Assembly: GCF_042180575.1 (NCBI RefSeq)
Contig: NZ_CP170094.1
Location: forward strand, 5,146,001 to 5,210,000
DNA from: Bernardetia sp042180575
GTDB taxonomy: Bacteria; Bacteroidota; Bacteroidia; Cytophagales; Bernardetiaceae
Reading direction: 5' to 3'
DNA length: 64,000 bases
In this document: piece after piece, positions 26,713 to 35,899 of the stretch
How the letters are laid out: each line of letters starts with the position of its first letter
How positions within the stretch are numbered: the stretch's first letter is position 1
Notes under the pieces: model-generated
Told to the model about the DNA's origin: nothing
Databases searched by the model: none
Seen by the model: only the letters and a program-made list of their open reading frames with translations
Made by a program: the position numbers and the translations under genes

Positions 26713-27897
26713 TTAATAATATTCTCCCAAATATTCTATCAATTTTTCTTTTGAGTTTGGAAGTCCTGCATCTCTCATCATTAAACTAAAATTTGCAAAA
26801 GATATATCTTCTCCCCAACCTTTTGAGTTTGCAATGGCTCTTAATGCAATTATTTCATTTTTTTCTAAGTCGTTTACATCAGTTTCTTTGATAGGAATTG
26901 TTCTGTTTCTATTCAAAATATCTAAAACAAATCCAGTTGTTTCGGTGGCTTGATACATATTCAATTTTTCCAAAACTTGACAAAAAGCTAAAAGTATTTT
27001 CTGTTCTTCGTCTTCAGTTTGTGCATAACCAGAAAGCATTCCACTTGCATAACCGTTTATATTTCCGTCGTTAAATGGAATTTCATTTATTTTTCTTAGT
27101 TCCTCATTTGAAGTAATTGAATCAATCAAGATTTCAATAATTTGATTTGTTAGAGGGTATTTTACTAATGCAATCACTGCTGAAGTTTTTAAAAGTACAG
27201 AAGTAGAATCTAAATAGGGTTCTAAAAATGAAATATCTATTTTTGGTTCTGTATTTTTGGAAAGCAAACCAATCGCTAAAATACAATTTGCAATATCGTT
27301 TTCATGTGTCAGAACAGGAATTTGTCTTTTTATAAGTTCTATCGATTCTGTTCCTTTTTCTGGAAACCAAGCCAAAGCATAAATAGCTGCGTTTATTAAT
27401 TTTCTGTTTTCAACATTGTTGTTTTTAGGTGTTTTTTCTATTATTTCCCATAAGATAGGAATTCGCTCCTCTACAAAACTATAACAATCCAAAAGAGCCA
27501 AATAACTATATCCATAATCTTGACTGTTTTGGATTTCTTGTTCAGACATGTGTTTGTGTGCATGTTTGAGTTCTGCCTTTATTTGTCGTGGATTTATTCC
27601 TTCTAATAAGTACGAATTTTCATATCCTAAAGCCAAATGAACAATATAATAAATAAGTTTGTGTCTCTCTTCAATATATTCACTCTCAATAAGTTCGAAT
27701 AAAAATGGAATTGCATACGGAGTAGCATTATAACGTGTTCCTTGATGAAAAATATTGCCATAAAGTGTCCAGAGAGCCTGTTTACGAAGTTCTTTATCTG
27801 AAAAAGTCAAGCTACGTATGTTATTAGGAACATCAGCAGCCGAACCATAAGCGTGTTGTAACTCAGCCCAAGGAATTGTATCTAGTTTTTCTAGCAT
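26713..27897 (-). CDS. HEAT-repeat protein
   Basis: 394 residues made of helical pairs. The N-terminus WAELQHAYGSAADVPNNIRSL followed by LYGNIFHQGTRYNATPYAIPFLFEL is typical of a widespread bacterial HEAT-repeat family of unknown role, usually a protein-binding scaffold. No signal peptide or membrane segment. A TAAATTTG box (minus strand, 27970-27977) matches the -7 consensus about 70 bases upstream. It is likely the first gene of the transcript through the zinc-motif array. Confidence 0.75.
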   Translation of the reverse strand: MLEKLDTIPWAELQHAYGSAADVPNNIRSLTFSDKELRKQALWTLYGNIFHQGTRYNATPYAIPFLFELIESEYIEERHKLIYYIVHLALGYENSYLLEGINPRQIKAELKHAHKHMSEQEIQNSQDYGYSYLALLDCYSFVEERIPILWEIIEKTPKNNNVENRKLINAAIYALAWFPEKGTESIELIKRQIPVLTHENDIANCILAIGLLSKNTEPKIDISFLEPYLDSTSVLLKTSAVIALVKYPLTNQIIEILIDSITSNEELRKINEIPFNDGNINGYASGMLSGYAQTEDEEQKILLAFCQVLEKLNMYQATETTGFVLDILNRNRTIPIKETDVNDLEKNEIIALRAIANSKGWGEDISFANFSLMMRDAGLPNSKEKLIEYLGEYY

Positions 27898-28034
27898 TTT
27901 AATAGAGTTTTATATTGAATTGATAGGTATTTGGTATAAATTGAATTTTGAATATCTTGTATTTATTCTCAAATTTAGGTTTTTGAAAATTTACAAAAAA
28001 AAACGAATTAAATTCATCAAATCTAATCAAAAAT

Positions 28035-28646
28035 ATGAAAATCTGCTTTGCTACCAATAATTCAAAAAAAATAGAAGAAGTAAAAGCTGCTCTTCCTCCA
28101 AACATTCAACTTGTTAGTCTAAAAGAAATCGGTTGTACAGAAGAAATTCCTGAAACTACGCCTACCATTGAAGGAAATTCTGAACAAAAGGCAATGTATG
28201 TCTATCAAAATTATGATACAAATTGTTTTGCAGATGACACAGGATTAGAAATTGAAGCACTAAACGGCGAACCAGGAGTTTCTTCGGCAATGTATGCAGA
28301 TGAAACAGTAGGTTCTTACAGGGATTCAAAAGAAAATATGAAACTGGTTTTAAAAAATCTAAAAGAGCAATCTCAAAACGGAAATACAAACCGAAATGCA
28401 CAATTCAAAACTGTTTTTACATTGGTTTTGGATGGACAAAAACATCAGTTTGAAGGAATAATTAAAGGAAAAATTATTGATGAAGTAAAGGGAGAAGATG
28501 GTTTTGGCTATGACCCTATTTTTGTTCCGAACGGCTATGAAAAAACGTTTGCTCAAATGCCTTTATCTGAAAAAAATAAAATTAGTCATAGAGCCATTGC
28601 AACAAGAAAGTTAGTAGAATTTCTAAATAATCTTAACAAAGTGTAG
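28035..28646 (+). CDS. rdgB: Non-canonical purine NTP pyrophosphatase (RdgB/HAM1)
   Basis: 203 residues. It hydrolyses dITP, ITP and XTP to monophosphates, keeping deaminated purines out of DNA and RNA. It has the N-terminal substrate loop ICFATNNSKKIEEV, FADDTGLEIEAL with the metal-binding acidic pair, GEPGVSSAMYAD, GFGYDPIF, and SEKNKISHRAIA near the end. All family motifs are intact and the length is typical. It is transcribed alone, divergent from the HEAT-repeat gene. Confidence 0.96.
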   Translation: MKICFATNNSKKIEEVKAALPPNIQLVSLKEIGCTEEIPETTPTIEGNSEQKAMYVYQNYDTNCFADDTGLEIEALNGEPGVSSAMYADETVGSYRDSKENMKLVLKNLKEQSQNGNTNRNAQFKTVFTLVLDGQKHQFEGIIKGKIIDEVKGEDGFGYDPIFVPNGYEKTFAQMPLSEKNKISHRAIATRKLVEFLNNLNKV

Positions 28647-28736
28647 CCATAATCAACTATAATTCTTAAATTGACAAAAAATACCCTTCTGAAATATATA
28701 ACTATTTCCTTACAACTTACTCAAAATGTGCTTTTT

Positions 28737-29555
28737 ATGAAAAATAATTCTTTATTTGCTATTTTATTCTTTACAATTTTTGCCAGTATTGTTCTTTTTT
28801 CTTGTGGAGGAGATGACGACCCTAATCCAACGCCAGACCCAGTAGATAATCCTTGTAGTAGTCCTCCGACACTTTCTTTGACTGCCGAAAATACAGGTTG
28901 TGCAGCCAACACAGGAAAAATAACTGCCACAGGTGCAGGAGGAACAGGTGCTTTAACATATCAATTAGGTAATGGCGATTTTCAAAGTAGTGCTGTTTTT
29001 GAAAACTTAGCTGCTGGAGAATATACAATTACGGTAAAAGACACAGAAAATTGTACTACTAATGCAAAAGCAACTGTCGAAAATGCAGATGCACCTACTA
29101 TTTCTTTAGCTTCTCAAAATGCAGGTTGTGATTCTGATGCAGGTTCGATAACGGTTACTGCAACAGGTGGAAGTGGAAATTTTGAGTACAGTCTTGATGG
29201 TGGAACTTTTCAAAGTGGAGCTACCTTTTCAAATCTAGCAGCAGGAACTTATACTGTTTCTGTAAAAGATTCAGAAAATTGTGAAGCAACAGCATCAGCT
29301 ACGCTAACAACAGGAGTAAATTATACAGATAATATTGCTTCTATTATCAATACAAACTGTGCCATTTCAGGTTGTCATGCTGGAGGACAATCACCAAGTT
29401 TATCTAATTTCAATGGTGTTTCTGGCAATGCTTCACGAGTTTTGAGTCGTGCTGCTGCTCGTTCGATGCCTCCTTCTTCTTCTGGACTTTCTCTTACAGA
29501 TGCAGAAATAAAATTGATTGAATGTTGGGTAGAAGATGGTGCGCCACAGAATTAA
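28737..29555 (+). CDS. SprB-repeat lipoprotein with C-terminal cytochrome-like domain
   Basis: 272 residues from the ATG at 28737, chosen because it begins a lipoprotein signal (lipobox VLFSC, Cys23); the longer frame upstream starts at a weak codon. Two SprB-type repeats (about 46-110 and 118-185) have the Cys...GxxTYxVxDxxNC pattern of Bacteroidota adhesins and gliding-related surface proteins. The end has NCAISGCHAGG (a C-x4-CH haem-like motif), MPP and LIECWVEDGAPQN, as in cytochrome-like domains of the same phylum. It is probably anchored on the outer membrane and may bind haem. Confidence 0.8.
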   Translation: MKNNSLFAILFFTIFASIVLFSCGGDDDPNPTPDPVDNPCSSPPTLSLTAENTGCAANTGKITATGAGGTGALTYQLGNGDFQSSAVFENLAAGEYTITVKDTENCTTNAKATVENADAPTISLASQNAGCDSDAGSITVTATGGSGNFEYSLDGGTFQSGATFSNLAAGTYTVSVKDSENCEATASATLTTGVNYTDNIASIINTNCAISGCHAGGQSPSLSNFNGVSGNASRVLSRAAARSMPPSSSGLSLTDAEIKLIECWVEDGAPQN

Positions 29556-29586
29556 TTGATTTAGGTTATAGATTTCTGATAATATT

Positions 29587-29620
29587 GTTGTTGGTGTTTT
29601 AGTGAAGCGACACCAACAAC
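29587..29620. repeat. GTTGTTGGTGT palindrome
   Basis: Perfect 11-bp arms GTTGTTGGTGT / ACACCAACAAC with a 12-base loop. A near-identical palindrome lies at 58634-58668 and a shortened relative at 7659-7682. It follows the lipoprotein stop by 32 bases, so it might end transcription, but it lacks a T tract. Confidence 0.7.
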
Positions 29621-29765
29621 TTCAGACAATAAAATAATAGAAGAATTTCATTTTTTAAGTAATTGTTTTTTATAGACAAAACCTTGAAAATAAGTAACTT
29701 AAATTAGAAATCAAAATTACAAAGTCATTTTTGATGAAATTTCTTTAAAAATTTTTATTGAACCT

Positions 29766-29796
29766 ATTGCATGTCTGAGAAAGATTCGTACCTTTG
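29766..29796 (+). promoter_or_regulatory. Promoter of SRP RNA copy 1
   Basis: ATTG at 29766-29769, 19 bases, then TACCTTTG at 29789-29796: an exact match to the Bacteroidota -7 box with a fitting -33 element. The predicted start, about five bases downstream, falls on the first paired base of the SRP RNA. Confidence 0.75.
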
Positions 29797-29800
29797 CATC

Positions 29801-29886
29801 GTAGTCAGCGTGACTAGCTCCTGCTGAACTCCCCCAGGGTCGGAAGGCAGCAAGGGTAGGTGGTTGAGCGGTGTATTGCTGACTAC
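29801..29886 (+). ncRNA. ffs: Signal recognition particle RNA (4.5S-type), copy 1
   Basis: About 86 bases. It folds as the bacterial small SRP RNA hairpin: the end helix pairs GTAGTCAGC with GCTGACTAC, and the conserved domain IV loop GGTCGGAAGGCAGCAAGGG, with its GGAA tetraloop and asymmetric internal loop, is complete. It binds Ffh and guides nascent membrane proteins to FtsY. A second copy lies about 230 bases downstream. Confidence 0.95.
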
Positions 29887-29901
29887 ATTTTTAAGACATT
29901 G

Positions 29902-29963
29902 AAAAGGCATTTTTAACTCAGTTTTTAATTTAATATTAAGCTGATTTAGAAATGCCTTTTTTT
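29902..29963 (+). terminator. Terminator of SRP RNA copy 1
   Basis: AAAGGCATTT pairs with AAATGCCTTT, followed by a T-rich run, about 15 bases past the RNA. Confidence 0.7.
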
Positions 29964-30083
29964 ATTGAATTTATTTTGAAGTAATTGTTTTTTTATTTCA
30001 ATAAAATAATACTTGTAACTCAATGATTTTTAAGTAGTTATTGCAAAAGGTAAAAAATAATAGAAAAAATAATTGCTTTTTGC

Positions 30084-30113
30084 TTGCATCTCTAAAAAAA
30101 AATAGTACCTTTG
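30084..30113 (+). promoter_or_regulatory. Promoter of SRP RNA copy 2
   Basis: TTG at 30084-30086, 19 bases, TACCTTTG at 30106-30113. Same -7 box and spacing as copy 1, so the two RNAs are independent transcription units. Confidence 0.75.
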
Positions 30114-30117
30114 CATC

Positions 30118-30203
30118 GTGGTCGGCGTGACTAGCTCCTGTTGAACTCCCCCAGGGTCGGAAGGCAGCAAGGGTAGATGGTTGAGCGGTGTATTGTCGGC
30201 TAC
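30118..30203 (+). ncRNA. ffs: Signal recognition particle RNA (4.5S-type), copy 2
   Basis: Same 86-base length, same domain IV core, same order of elements as copy 1. The closing helix differs (GTGGTCGGC with GTCGGCTAC) but still pairs through G-U and compensating changes, so it is under selection as RNA rather than a decayed copy. It has its own promoter and terminator. Confidence 0.93.
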
Positions 30204-30281
30204 ATTTTTAAGACATTATTGAATTGATATACATAAAGATTATACAATTCTATCCTATTTAGTTTTCATTAAATTGAATAC

Positions 30282-30320
30282 GAAAAGCATTTCTAATTGA
30301 TTTTGGAAATGCTTTTTTTG
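30282..30320 (+). terminator. Terminator of SRP RNA copy 2
   Basis: AAAAGCATTT pairs with AAATGCTTTT plus a T run. Virtually the same hairpin, including its loop, follows the next gene at 31385-31422. Confidence 0.75.
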
Positions 30321-30352
30321 TTATTTAATTTTTGATTAAAATATAATCCGTA

Positions 30353-31357
30353 ATGAATACATTATTTTGTGCATTTTTAAAGGTAATTTTCTTTGTTTCT
30401 ATTTGGCTAGGTATTTTTTCTTGTTCAAATGCCCAAAAATTAGATAAAAAAACAGAAGAATATATTAGCAAAACAGTTGAGTTTTATAACAATGACAACT
30501 ATGATAGTGCAATTTATTATAGTGATAAAATTCTTGAAAAGTGGCCTAATAATGCAAATGTATGGCTTACAAAAGCCAAATGTTTGTATTTTTTAAATCA
30601 AGAAAAGGAAGCTCTTATAGCTTTAAATAAAGCGATAGAAATAAATCCAAGTAATTTGGAAAGTTATCAATATAGAGCAACAATTTATAATTTTAGTGGC
30701 GAACATGAAAGAGCGATTGTAGATTATGATTTTTATTTAAAAAAACATCCAACTGATGAGCGTTCTTTAGCTGGCAAAGCTAAATCACATCGAAGACTGA
30801 AACAATATGAAGAATCTATAGAAGCTTATGATGCACTTTTGCAATTTGATTTGGAGTCTTATGTTAGAGTGCTTTATTTGACTGGAAGAGCAAGTGTTTA
30901 TATGGATTTGAAAGATTACGATAGAGCAGAAGAAGATGTGCAAACAGCTCTAGAAATTAATGTAAAACCTGACTTACCTTTATCTGTTAGAACAGAAATA
31001 TTATTGAAAAAGGAAGATTATCAAAACGCTTTAATAGTCGCTAAAGAGGTTTTAGAATTGACAAAAAAATATGAAGATAAAGAATTAAGAAAGGAATTAA
31101 CAATATACTCACAAGGGTATATAGGCTATCTAAAACACAAAACAGGAAATACAGAAGAAGGATTAAAAGAAGTAATGGCTTCTTTAGAGGCTATGCCTAC
31201 TAATAGCTATGTTTATAAATATTTAGCTTTGATTTCCTTTGATTTAGGCAAAAAAGAAGAGGGTTGCCAACATATAGAAAAAGCCTTAGAGTTAGGTTTT
31301 ACAAAAATGTTTGGAAGTGAAATGGAAGAATTGAAACAAGAAAAATGTGGAAACTAA
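30353..31357 (+). CDS. TPR-repeat lipoprotein
   Basis: 334 residues. Lipoprotein signal with the lipobox GIFSC (Cys24), then seven or so tetratricopeptide repeats covering most of the protein (for example ANVWLTKAKCLYFLNQEKEA and LESYQYRATIYNFSGEHERA). TPR lipoproteins scaffold envelope complexes; partners are unknown. It begins 150 bases after the second SRP RNA and ends in a repeat-type terminator. Confidence 0.85.
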   Translation: MNTLFCAFLKVIFFVSIWLGIFSCSNAQKLDKKTEEYISKTVEFYNNDNYDSAIYYSDKILEKWPNNANVWLTKAKCLYFLNQEKEALIALNKAIEINPSNLESYQYRATIYNFSGEHERAIVDYDFYLKKHPTDERSLAGKAKSHRRLKQYEESIEAYDALLQFDLESYVRVLYLTGRASVYMDLKDYDRAEEDVQTALEINVKPDLPLSVRTEILLKKEDYQNALIVAKEVLELTKKYEDKELRKELTIYSQGYIGYLKHKTGNTEEGLKEVMASLEAMPTNSYVYKYLALISFDLGKKEEGCQHIEKALELGFTKMFGSEMEELKQEKCGN

Positions 31358-31384
31358 AAGACATGTTTTTAATCTATCCTATTA

Positions 31385-31422
31385 TAAAAAGCATTTCTAA
31401 TTGATTTTGGAAATGCTTTTTT
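31385..31422 (+). terminator. Terminator after the TPR lipoprotein
   Basis: AAAAGCATTTCTAATTGATT-type hairpin, the same as at 30282-30320, followed by a T tract. The two terminators are probably copies of one sequence. Confidence 0.75.
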
Positions 31423-31508
31423 GTATTAATTTTATTTGTTGTAAGAATCATTATCAGCACAGCCCATAGGTAAATTTATGGAGCAATTAACAAACTAATA
31501 TAGAATGC

Positions 31509-31554
31509 AAAAAAAAATCCATAGAATTAGAGTCGATAAACTCAATCCTATGGA
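31509..31554 (-). terminator. Terminator of panD
   Basis: Read on the minus strand: TCCATAGGATTGAG pairs with CTCTAATTCTATGGA (one mismatch) and then runs into a T tract. It is placed about 90 bases after panD. Confidence 0.7.
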
Positions 31555-31641
31555 AAATAAGGTTGTTTTGTTTGTTGATAATTCTCTGATTATCAGTTTT
31601 ATAAATAACTGTAATAACGTTTATAAAACATCATTGTATAA

Positions 31642-31989
31642 TTAATCCAGTCGATTATTTTCATTTGGAAATATAATAGTTGGTTTGTGTGCTTTTGCTT
31701 CGTCGTGTGTCATTAGAGCATACGAAATGATAATTACTACATCACCTACTTGTGCTCTACGAGCTGCTGCACCATTCAAACAGATTGTTCCTGTTCCACG
31801 TTCGCCACGAATGACATACGTTTCGATGCGTTCTCCATTATTATTATTTACAATCTGAACTCGTTCGCCTTCGTATAAGTTGGCAGCCTCCATCAATTCT
31901 TCATCTATGGTAATGCTTCCTACATAATTTAGTTCGGCTTGAGTAATTTTGACGCAATGTATCTTTGATTTGAATATTTGTAATAACAT
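31642..31989 (-). CDS. panD: Aspartate 1-decarboxylase
   Basis: 115 residues, the normal size. It makes beta-alanine from aspartate using a pyruvoyl group formed by self-cleavage at Gly24-Ser25 (GSITID), and both residues are present. The motifs KIHCVKITQAEL, NNNNGERIETYVIRGERGTG and LNGAAARRAQVGD are classic. It lies 143 bases downstream of panC on the same strand, so pantothenate synthesis from aspartate and pantoate is partly grouped here; panB is not in the window. Confidence 0.97.
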   Translation of the reverse strand: MLLQIFKSKIHCVKITQAELNYVGSITIDEELMEAANLYEGERVQIVNNNNGERIETYVIRGERGTGTICLNGAAARRAQVGDVVIIISYALMTHDEAKAHKPTIIFPNENNRLD

Positions 31990-32132
31990 AGTTGTTTTTT
32001 GATTAAAATAACAAAAAAAGATTTCTTTTTTTGAGATAATTTTAATAATTTCTACTTAATTATACGAATTTATTAATGATTAAGTTGTATTTTAGTAACA
32101 ATTTGGTAACATTAGAAGTGTTAATCTATTTT

Positions 32133-33014
32133 CTAATCGATGAGAATATTATCTATCAGTCGTATTTCTCCTAGTTTTGCAGCTACACAAATTGCAATTT
32201 TTGTTTCTGTATTTATTTTTTTGAATTTCAATTTAGCATCTAAAGATTTCAAGGTAGTCAAATCTACAATTTCTAAATATTCAATTTCAAATTCTTTGTA
32301 TTTAACTAAATAGGAAATTCCTGCTTGCTGTGCTTTTTCGACAGTTTCTCCTTTTTTGAGGATTTTTTTTGCCAAAATAAGGCTTTCATATATTTTAGGT
32401 GCAATAATTCTTTGTTCTTCATCTAATCTTCTATTTCTTGAAGACATTGCCAGCCCATCTTCTTCTCTTTTGATAGGACAACAATGAAGCTCAATTGGAA
32501 ATGATAAATCAGTTACCATTTGCTGAATAATAGCAAATTGTTGAAGATCTTTTTGTCCAAAAAATGCATGGTCAGGTTGTACTAAATTAAAAAATTTTGC
32601 TACCACAATTCCTACTCCACTAAAATGTCCTTGTCTATGAGTTCCTTCCATTACATTATCTAATGCCTCAAAAGCCATCTTTGTACGGACAGGGTTTTGA
32701 TACATAGTATCAGAATTAGGCAAGAAAAGCAAATCACAGTCTGCTTTTTCTAGCATTTTTATATCTTTTTCTAAAGAAATAGGATAATTGGTAAAATCTC
32801 CTGTATTATTGAATTGCAAAGGGTTTACAAAAATACTACATACTACAAAATCAGATGTTTTTTTGGCTTCTTTGATAAGTGAAATATGTCCTTTGTGTAA
32901 TGCACCCATGGTAGGCACAAAACCAATCGTTTTCTTAGGCTTTTTTTCTGAAACTCTACAACGCAAAGGCTCTAAATACAACCTAAGTTCATCTATTTTT
33001 TCAATGACTTTCAT
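32133..33014 (-). CDS. panC: Pantothenate synthetase
   Basis: 293 residues from the ATG at 33014, giving the standard N-terminus MKVIEKI; the longer frame adds a hydrophobic tail not seen in the family. It joins pantoate and beta-alanine using ATP. Motifs seen: GFVPTMGALHKGHISL, FVNPLQFN, the GQKDLQQFAIIQQMV nucleotide site and REEDGLAMSSRN. A GACCTTTG box about 90 bases upstream (minus, 33104-33111) is one base off the -7 consensus. It is followed by panD. Confidence 0.96.
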   Translation of the reverse strand: MKVIEKIDELRLYLEPLRCRVSEKKPKKTIGFVPTMGALHKGHISLIKEAKKTSDFVVCSIFVNPLQFNNTGDFTNYPISLEKDIKMLEKADCDLLFLPNSDTMYQNPVRTKMAFEALDNVMEGTHRQGHFSGVGIVVAKFFNLVQPDHAFFGQKDLQQFAIIQQMVTDLSFPIELHCCPIKREEDGLAMSSRNRRLDEEQRIIAPKIYESLILAKKILKKGETVEKAQQAGISYLVKYKEFEIEYLEIVDLTTLKSLDAKLKFKKINTETKIAICVAAKLGEIRLIDNILID

Positions 33015-33189
33015 ACTACTTGCAATAATTAAGAATCTATAAAAATGATAAACAAACATCAACTCATTTAGAGAAAAGTAAAGGAGGCGTATTTATTCGA
33101 CTGCAAAGGTCGTAATTTTTTTTGATTCTCTATTCTTTATTTTGATAGAATACACTCATTTTAGTATCCTAATTTGTAATTTTTATTTA

Positions 33190-34682
33190 TCAAGGTCGTA
33201 TTCCTATCAAAAGCATATCATCCGTTTGCTGATTATTTCCTTGCCACTCTGTCATAAATGTATTCCAAAATTCAAACTGTTGTTCTGAAGATAGATTCTG
33301 TTTTTCTAATAAATAATTTCTGAATGTTCTTCTCATTAGTTTTTTATCTTTATTTCCTCCAAATTGGTCTTGTATTCCGTCAGAAGAAAGATAAAATTGA
33401 GTATCTTTTTGATGAAATGAAATGGTATGAAGTTTAAATTTATCTGTTTCATTATATTTTCCTCCTATGTAAAGGTTAGTTCCTTTTACGGTTTCTAATA
33501 TATTATTTTTGATATAGTAAAGTGGGTTTTTTGCACCCGAAAAATAGACTTTTTCTTCTTTTTTATCTACCATAATCAAACAGGCATCTAATCCATCTTT
33601 ATTCGAATTTTCATTTTGTTTCAATGAAAAATAAAGATTTTTACGTAGTGCATCCAAAATTTCATTTGGCATTACTTTCTTCTCTGCCAAAACAATTTCA
33701 TTCAAAATTTGATAGCTTATCATTGACATAAAAGCCCCAGGCACTCCATGTCCTGTACAATCAAAAGCACCTATTAAATATTTTTCATTTTCTAAAGGCA
33801 TATACCAATAAAAGTCTCCACTTACTACATCACGAGGACGAAAGAAGACAAAAAAGTCAGAAAAAATAGTTTTTATTTTTGAGAATTTAGGCAAAATAGC
33901 TTCTTGAATATTGTTTGCATAATAGATACTATCTGTTACTTTTTTGTGTTGAAACTTTAATTCACCAAGCGTTTCTTGTAGTTCAGAAGTTCTGTGCGTT
34001 ACTTTTTCTTCTAATTCTAGATTTTTTTTGGCTGTTAGTTTTTGTAACTCAGTGATTTGATTTTTTTCTAATTCTAGTTTTTCATTTTCTTTTTGAGCAA
34101 TTTGTTTTTTAATTAGATTAAAACGAGAACCAAGAGCAAAAGAAAATAAGAGTAACTGAATCACGACACCAAAACTAAGAATATAACCCACATAAATTGA
34201 ACTTGAGAATATGCTAACAAGTACAGTAACCAAGACAATAGGCACTAAAAAAGAGTTTGCGAGTAAAAACCATTTTGCTCCTAGTGTTTTCTTTTTTGCC
34301 TTATAAATAGAAAAAATAAAAAGAGAAATATAAATACTCACAATACTAAAATTTCCTATGTGTTCATAAAAATAATCAGAATAGTAAAATGAATTATAGA
34401 TGTAAAGACTAGATACTAAGACATGAAATAGTAGGAATGAGATGATAATTTTTGTCCATCTACTTTTGTAATTTTCTTTGAAGTAAGCCAAAGAAAAAAG
34501 AGAGTAAAAAAAGATAGCGAACGAAGTACAACTATTAGAAAAAAGAGCAACATGGTTATATTCTATAACTAATTCTCTAAAAAGATTGGAAAGCACCAAA
34601 AATTTTAACCCAATAAAAAAAACGGCAAAACTATATAGAAGATAACTATAACTTTTTGTACTTATAGAAAGGAACAGATTGT
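33190..34682 (-). pseudogene. 3' part of a 7TM-DISM / SpoIIE phosphatase split by IS4
   Basis: Holds the remaining membrane helices, a coiled coil (about residues 160-215 of this part) and a complete SpoIIE PP2C domain (SGDFYW, FDCTGHGVPGAFMSM, GIQDQFGGNKDK, QQTDDMLLIGI). Deleting the IS and one copy of AGAAAAATA rejoins it in frame with the 5' part at 35900-36521, giving one protein of about 704 residues (35900-36521 plus 33190-34682 is an exact multiple of three). The open frame from the in-part ATG at 34599 may still give a soluble or partly membrane-bound phosphatase. Confidence 0.9.
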
Positions 34683-34691
34683 AGAAAAATA

Positions 34692-35899
34692 TACAGTACT
34701 GGACATGTGTTAATTTAGGTTGTATTTTGAGTTTTAGATTTTTGCACTAATTGGGTTATTATTTTTAATATTTTGTCTATAGAAGTAGCATAAAATACTA
34801 CTTTTCCATATCCGATTCTAAAAACAGACTCGTAAAAGGATTCATTGTCTTTTTTTACTCTTTGTTTTGTTTTTACTCCTTCTAAGATACAGAGTAAAAA
34901 AGATGCAATTACTAATGCCATTAGAACACGAATTTTTCTTGGGTTTACCATTCCTAACTCCTCTAAATGAAATCCATTTGTTTTCAAATGTCTAAATAAA
35001 CACTCTATTTTCCATCTGAGATAATAGATAGCACTAATTTTCTCCTTTGTTAAACGATATTTGTTGGTTAATAAAATGACAAACTTTTCACTTTCTTTTG
35101 CTGCTTGAGCATTATAAGAAATCACTATTTTTAGTTTTTTTGCAAAGTCAGTTTCAAATTCTTGGCTTACTAGTTTGCCTGATTTAGCTTTTTTAAGTAA
35201 GCTGTGGTATTTTTTAACTTCTAATTGATAATCTCCCTTACAAAGACGAATAATGTAAGTATATCCTTGTTCTTCTAAATACCTAAACCAAACTCTACCT
35301 TTATACTCTCTATCAGCTAAAATTGTAAATCTTTTTAAAAAAGGATATAACAATAAAGCCGATGCTAATAAACTTTTACGATGAGCAACAGTAGAACTAC
35401 CTTTTCGTTCTAAATTGATCCAAAAAATAGGAATAGCCATTTTTCTATAAATAACACTTAAGACCAAAACATGATAGGTATATTCCCCTAATTGCCAAAC
35501 ACTACCATCCATAGCTAGATAGAAAATTTCTTTTTTTATGTCTTTTCTATTCAAAAAAGAGCCTATACTAAAAACTAGAATCAGCTTCCATAGTGTTTTT
35601 TGAACATAGACATCCAAAAAATAACGAGTAAGCCGTTTATAATGAGAATCAATTTGAACAGTAGGAGAATTTAAAAAAATACCTACTTGATTTTTTAATT
35701 TGTTTAGATTAACAGTTTCTTTTATCAGAATACAGCTAATAAGCAACAAAGTAGCGTGAACATAATGGATAGGAATATCTGAAAATTCCTTTGTATATTT
35801 GTTCAGCAGGACGGAATAGAGTTTTTTGGTTTTCACACTTCTAAATTAACTCTTTCTGTCCTTTTTTTGTCAAAAATTTAACTCATGTCCAGTACTATA
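34692..35899 (-). mobile_element. IS4-family insertion sequence, copy 3 (1208 bp)
   Basis: Same ends as copies 1 and 2, with target duplication AGAAAAATA at 34683-34691 and 35900-35908. It disrupts a 7TM sensor phosphatase. Same orientation as copy 2, so recombination between them could delete the 11 kb in between. Confidence 0.95.
34715..35836 (-). CDS. IS4-family transposase, copy 3
   Basis: 373 residues, identical to the other two copies in this window, with intact catalytic residues. GTG start. Confidence 0.95.
   Translation of the reverse strand: MKTKKLYSVLLNKYTKEFSDIPIHYVHATLLLISCILIKETVNLNKLKNQVGIFLNSPTVQIDSHYKRLTRYFLDVYVQKTLWKLILVFSIGSFLNRKDIKKEIFYLAMDGSVWQLGEYTYHVLVLSVIYRKMAIPIFWINLERKGSSTVAHRKSLLASALLLYPFLKRFTILADREYKGRVWFRYLEEQGYTYIIRLCKGDYQLEVKKYHSLLKKAKSGKLVSQEFETDFAKKLKIVISYNAQAAKESEKFVILLTNKYRLTKEKISAIYYLRWKIECLFRHLKTNGFHLEELGMVNPRKIRVLMALVIASFLLCILEGVKTKQRVKKDNESFYESVFRIGYGKVVFYATSIDKILKIITQLVQKSKTQNTT

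Noticed and set aside
29801..30203. tmRNA or RNase P RNA
   Set aside because: The length of 86 bases and the GGTCGGAAGGCAGC core are specific to SRP RNA.
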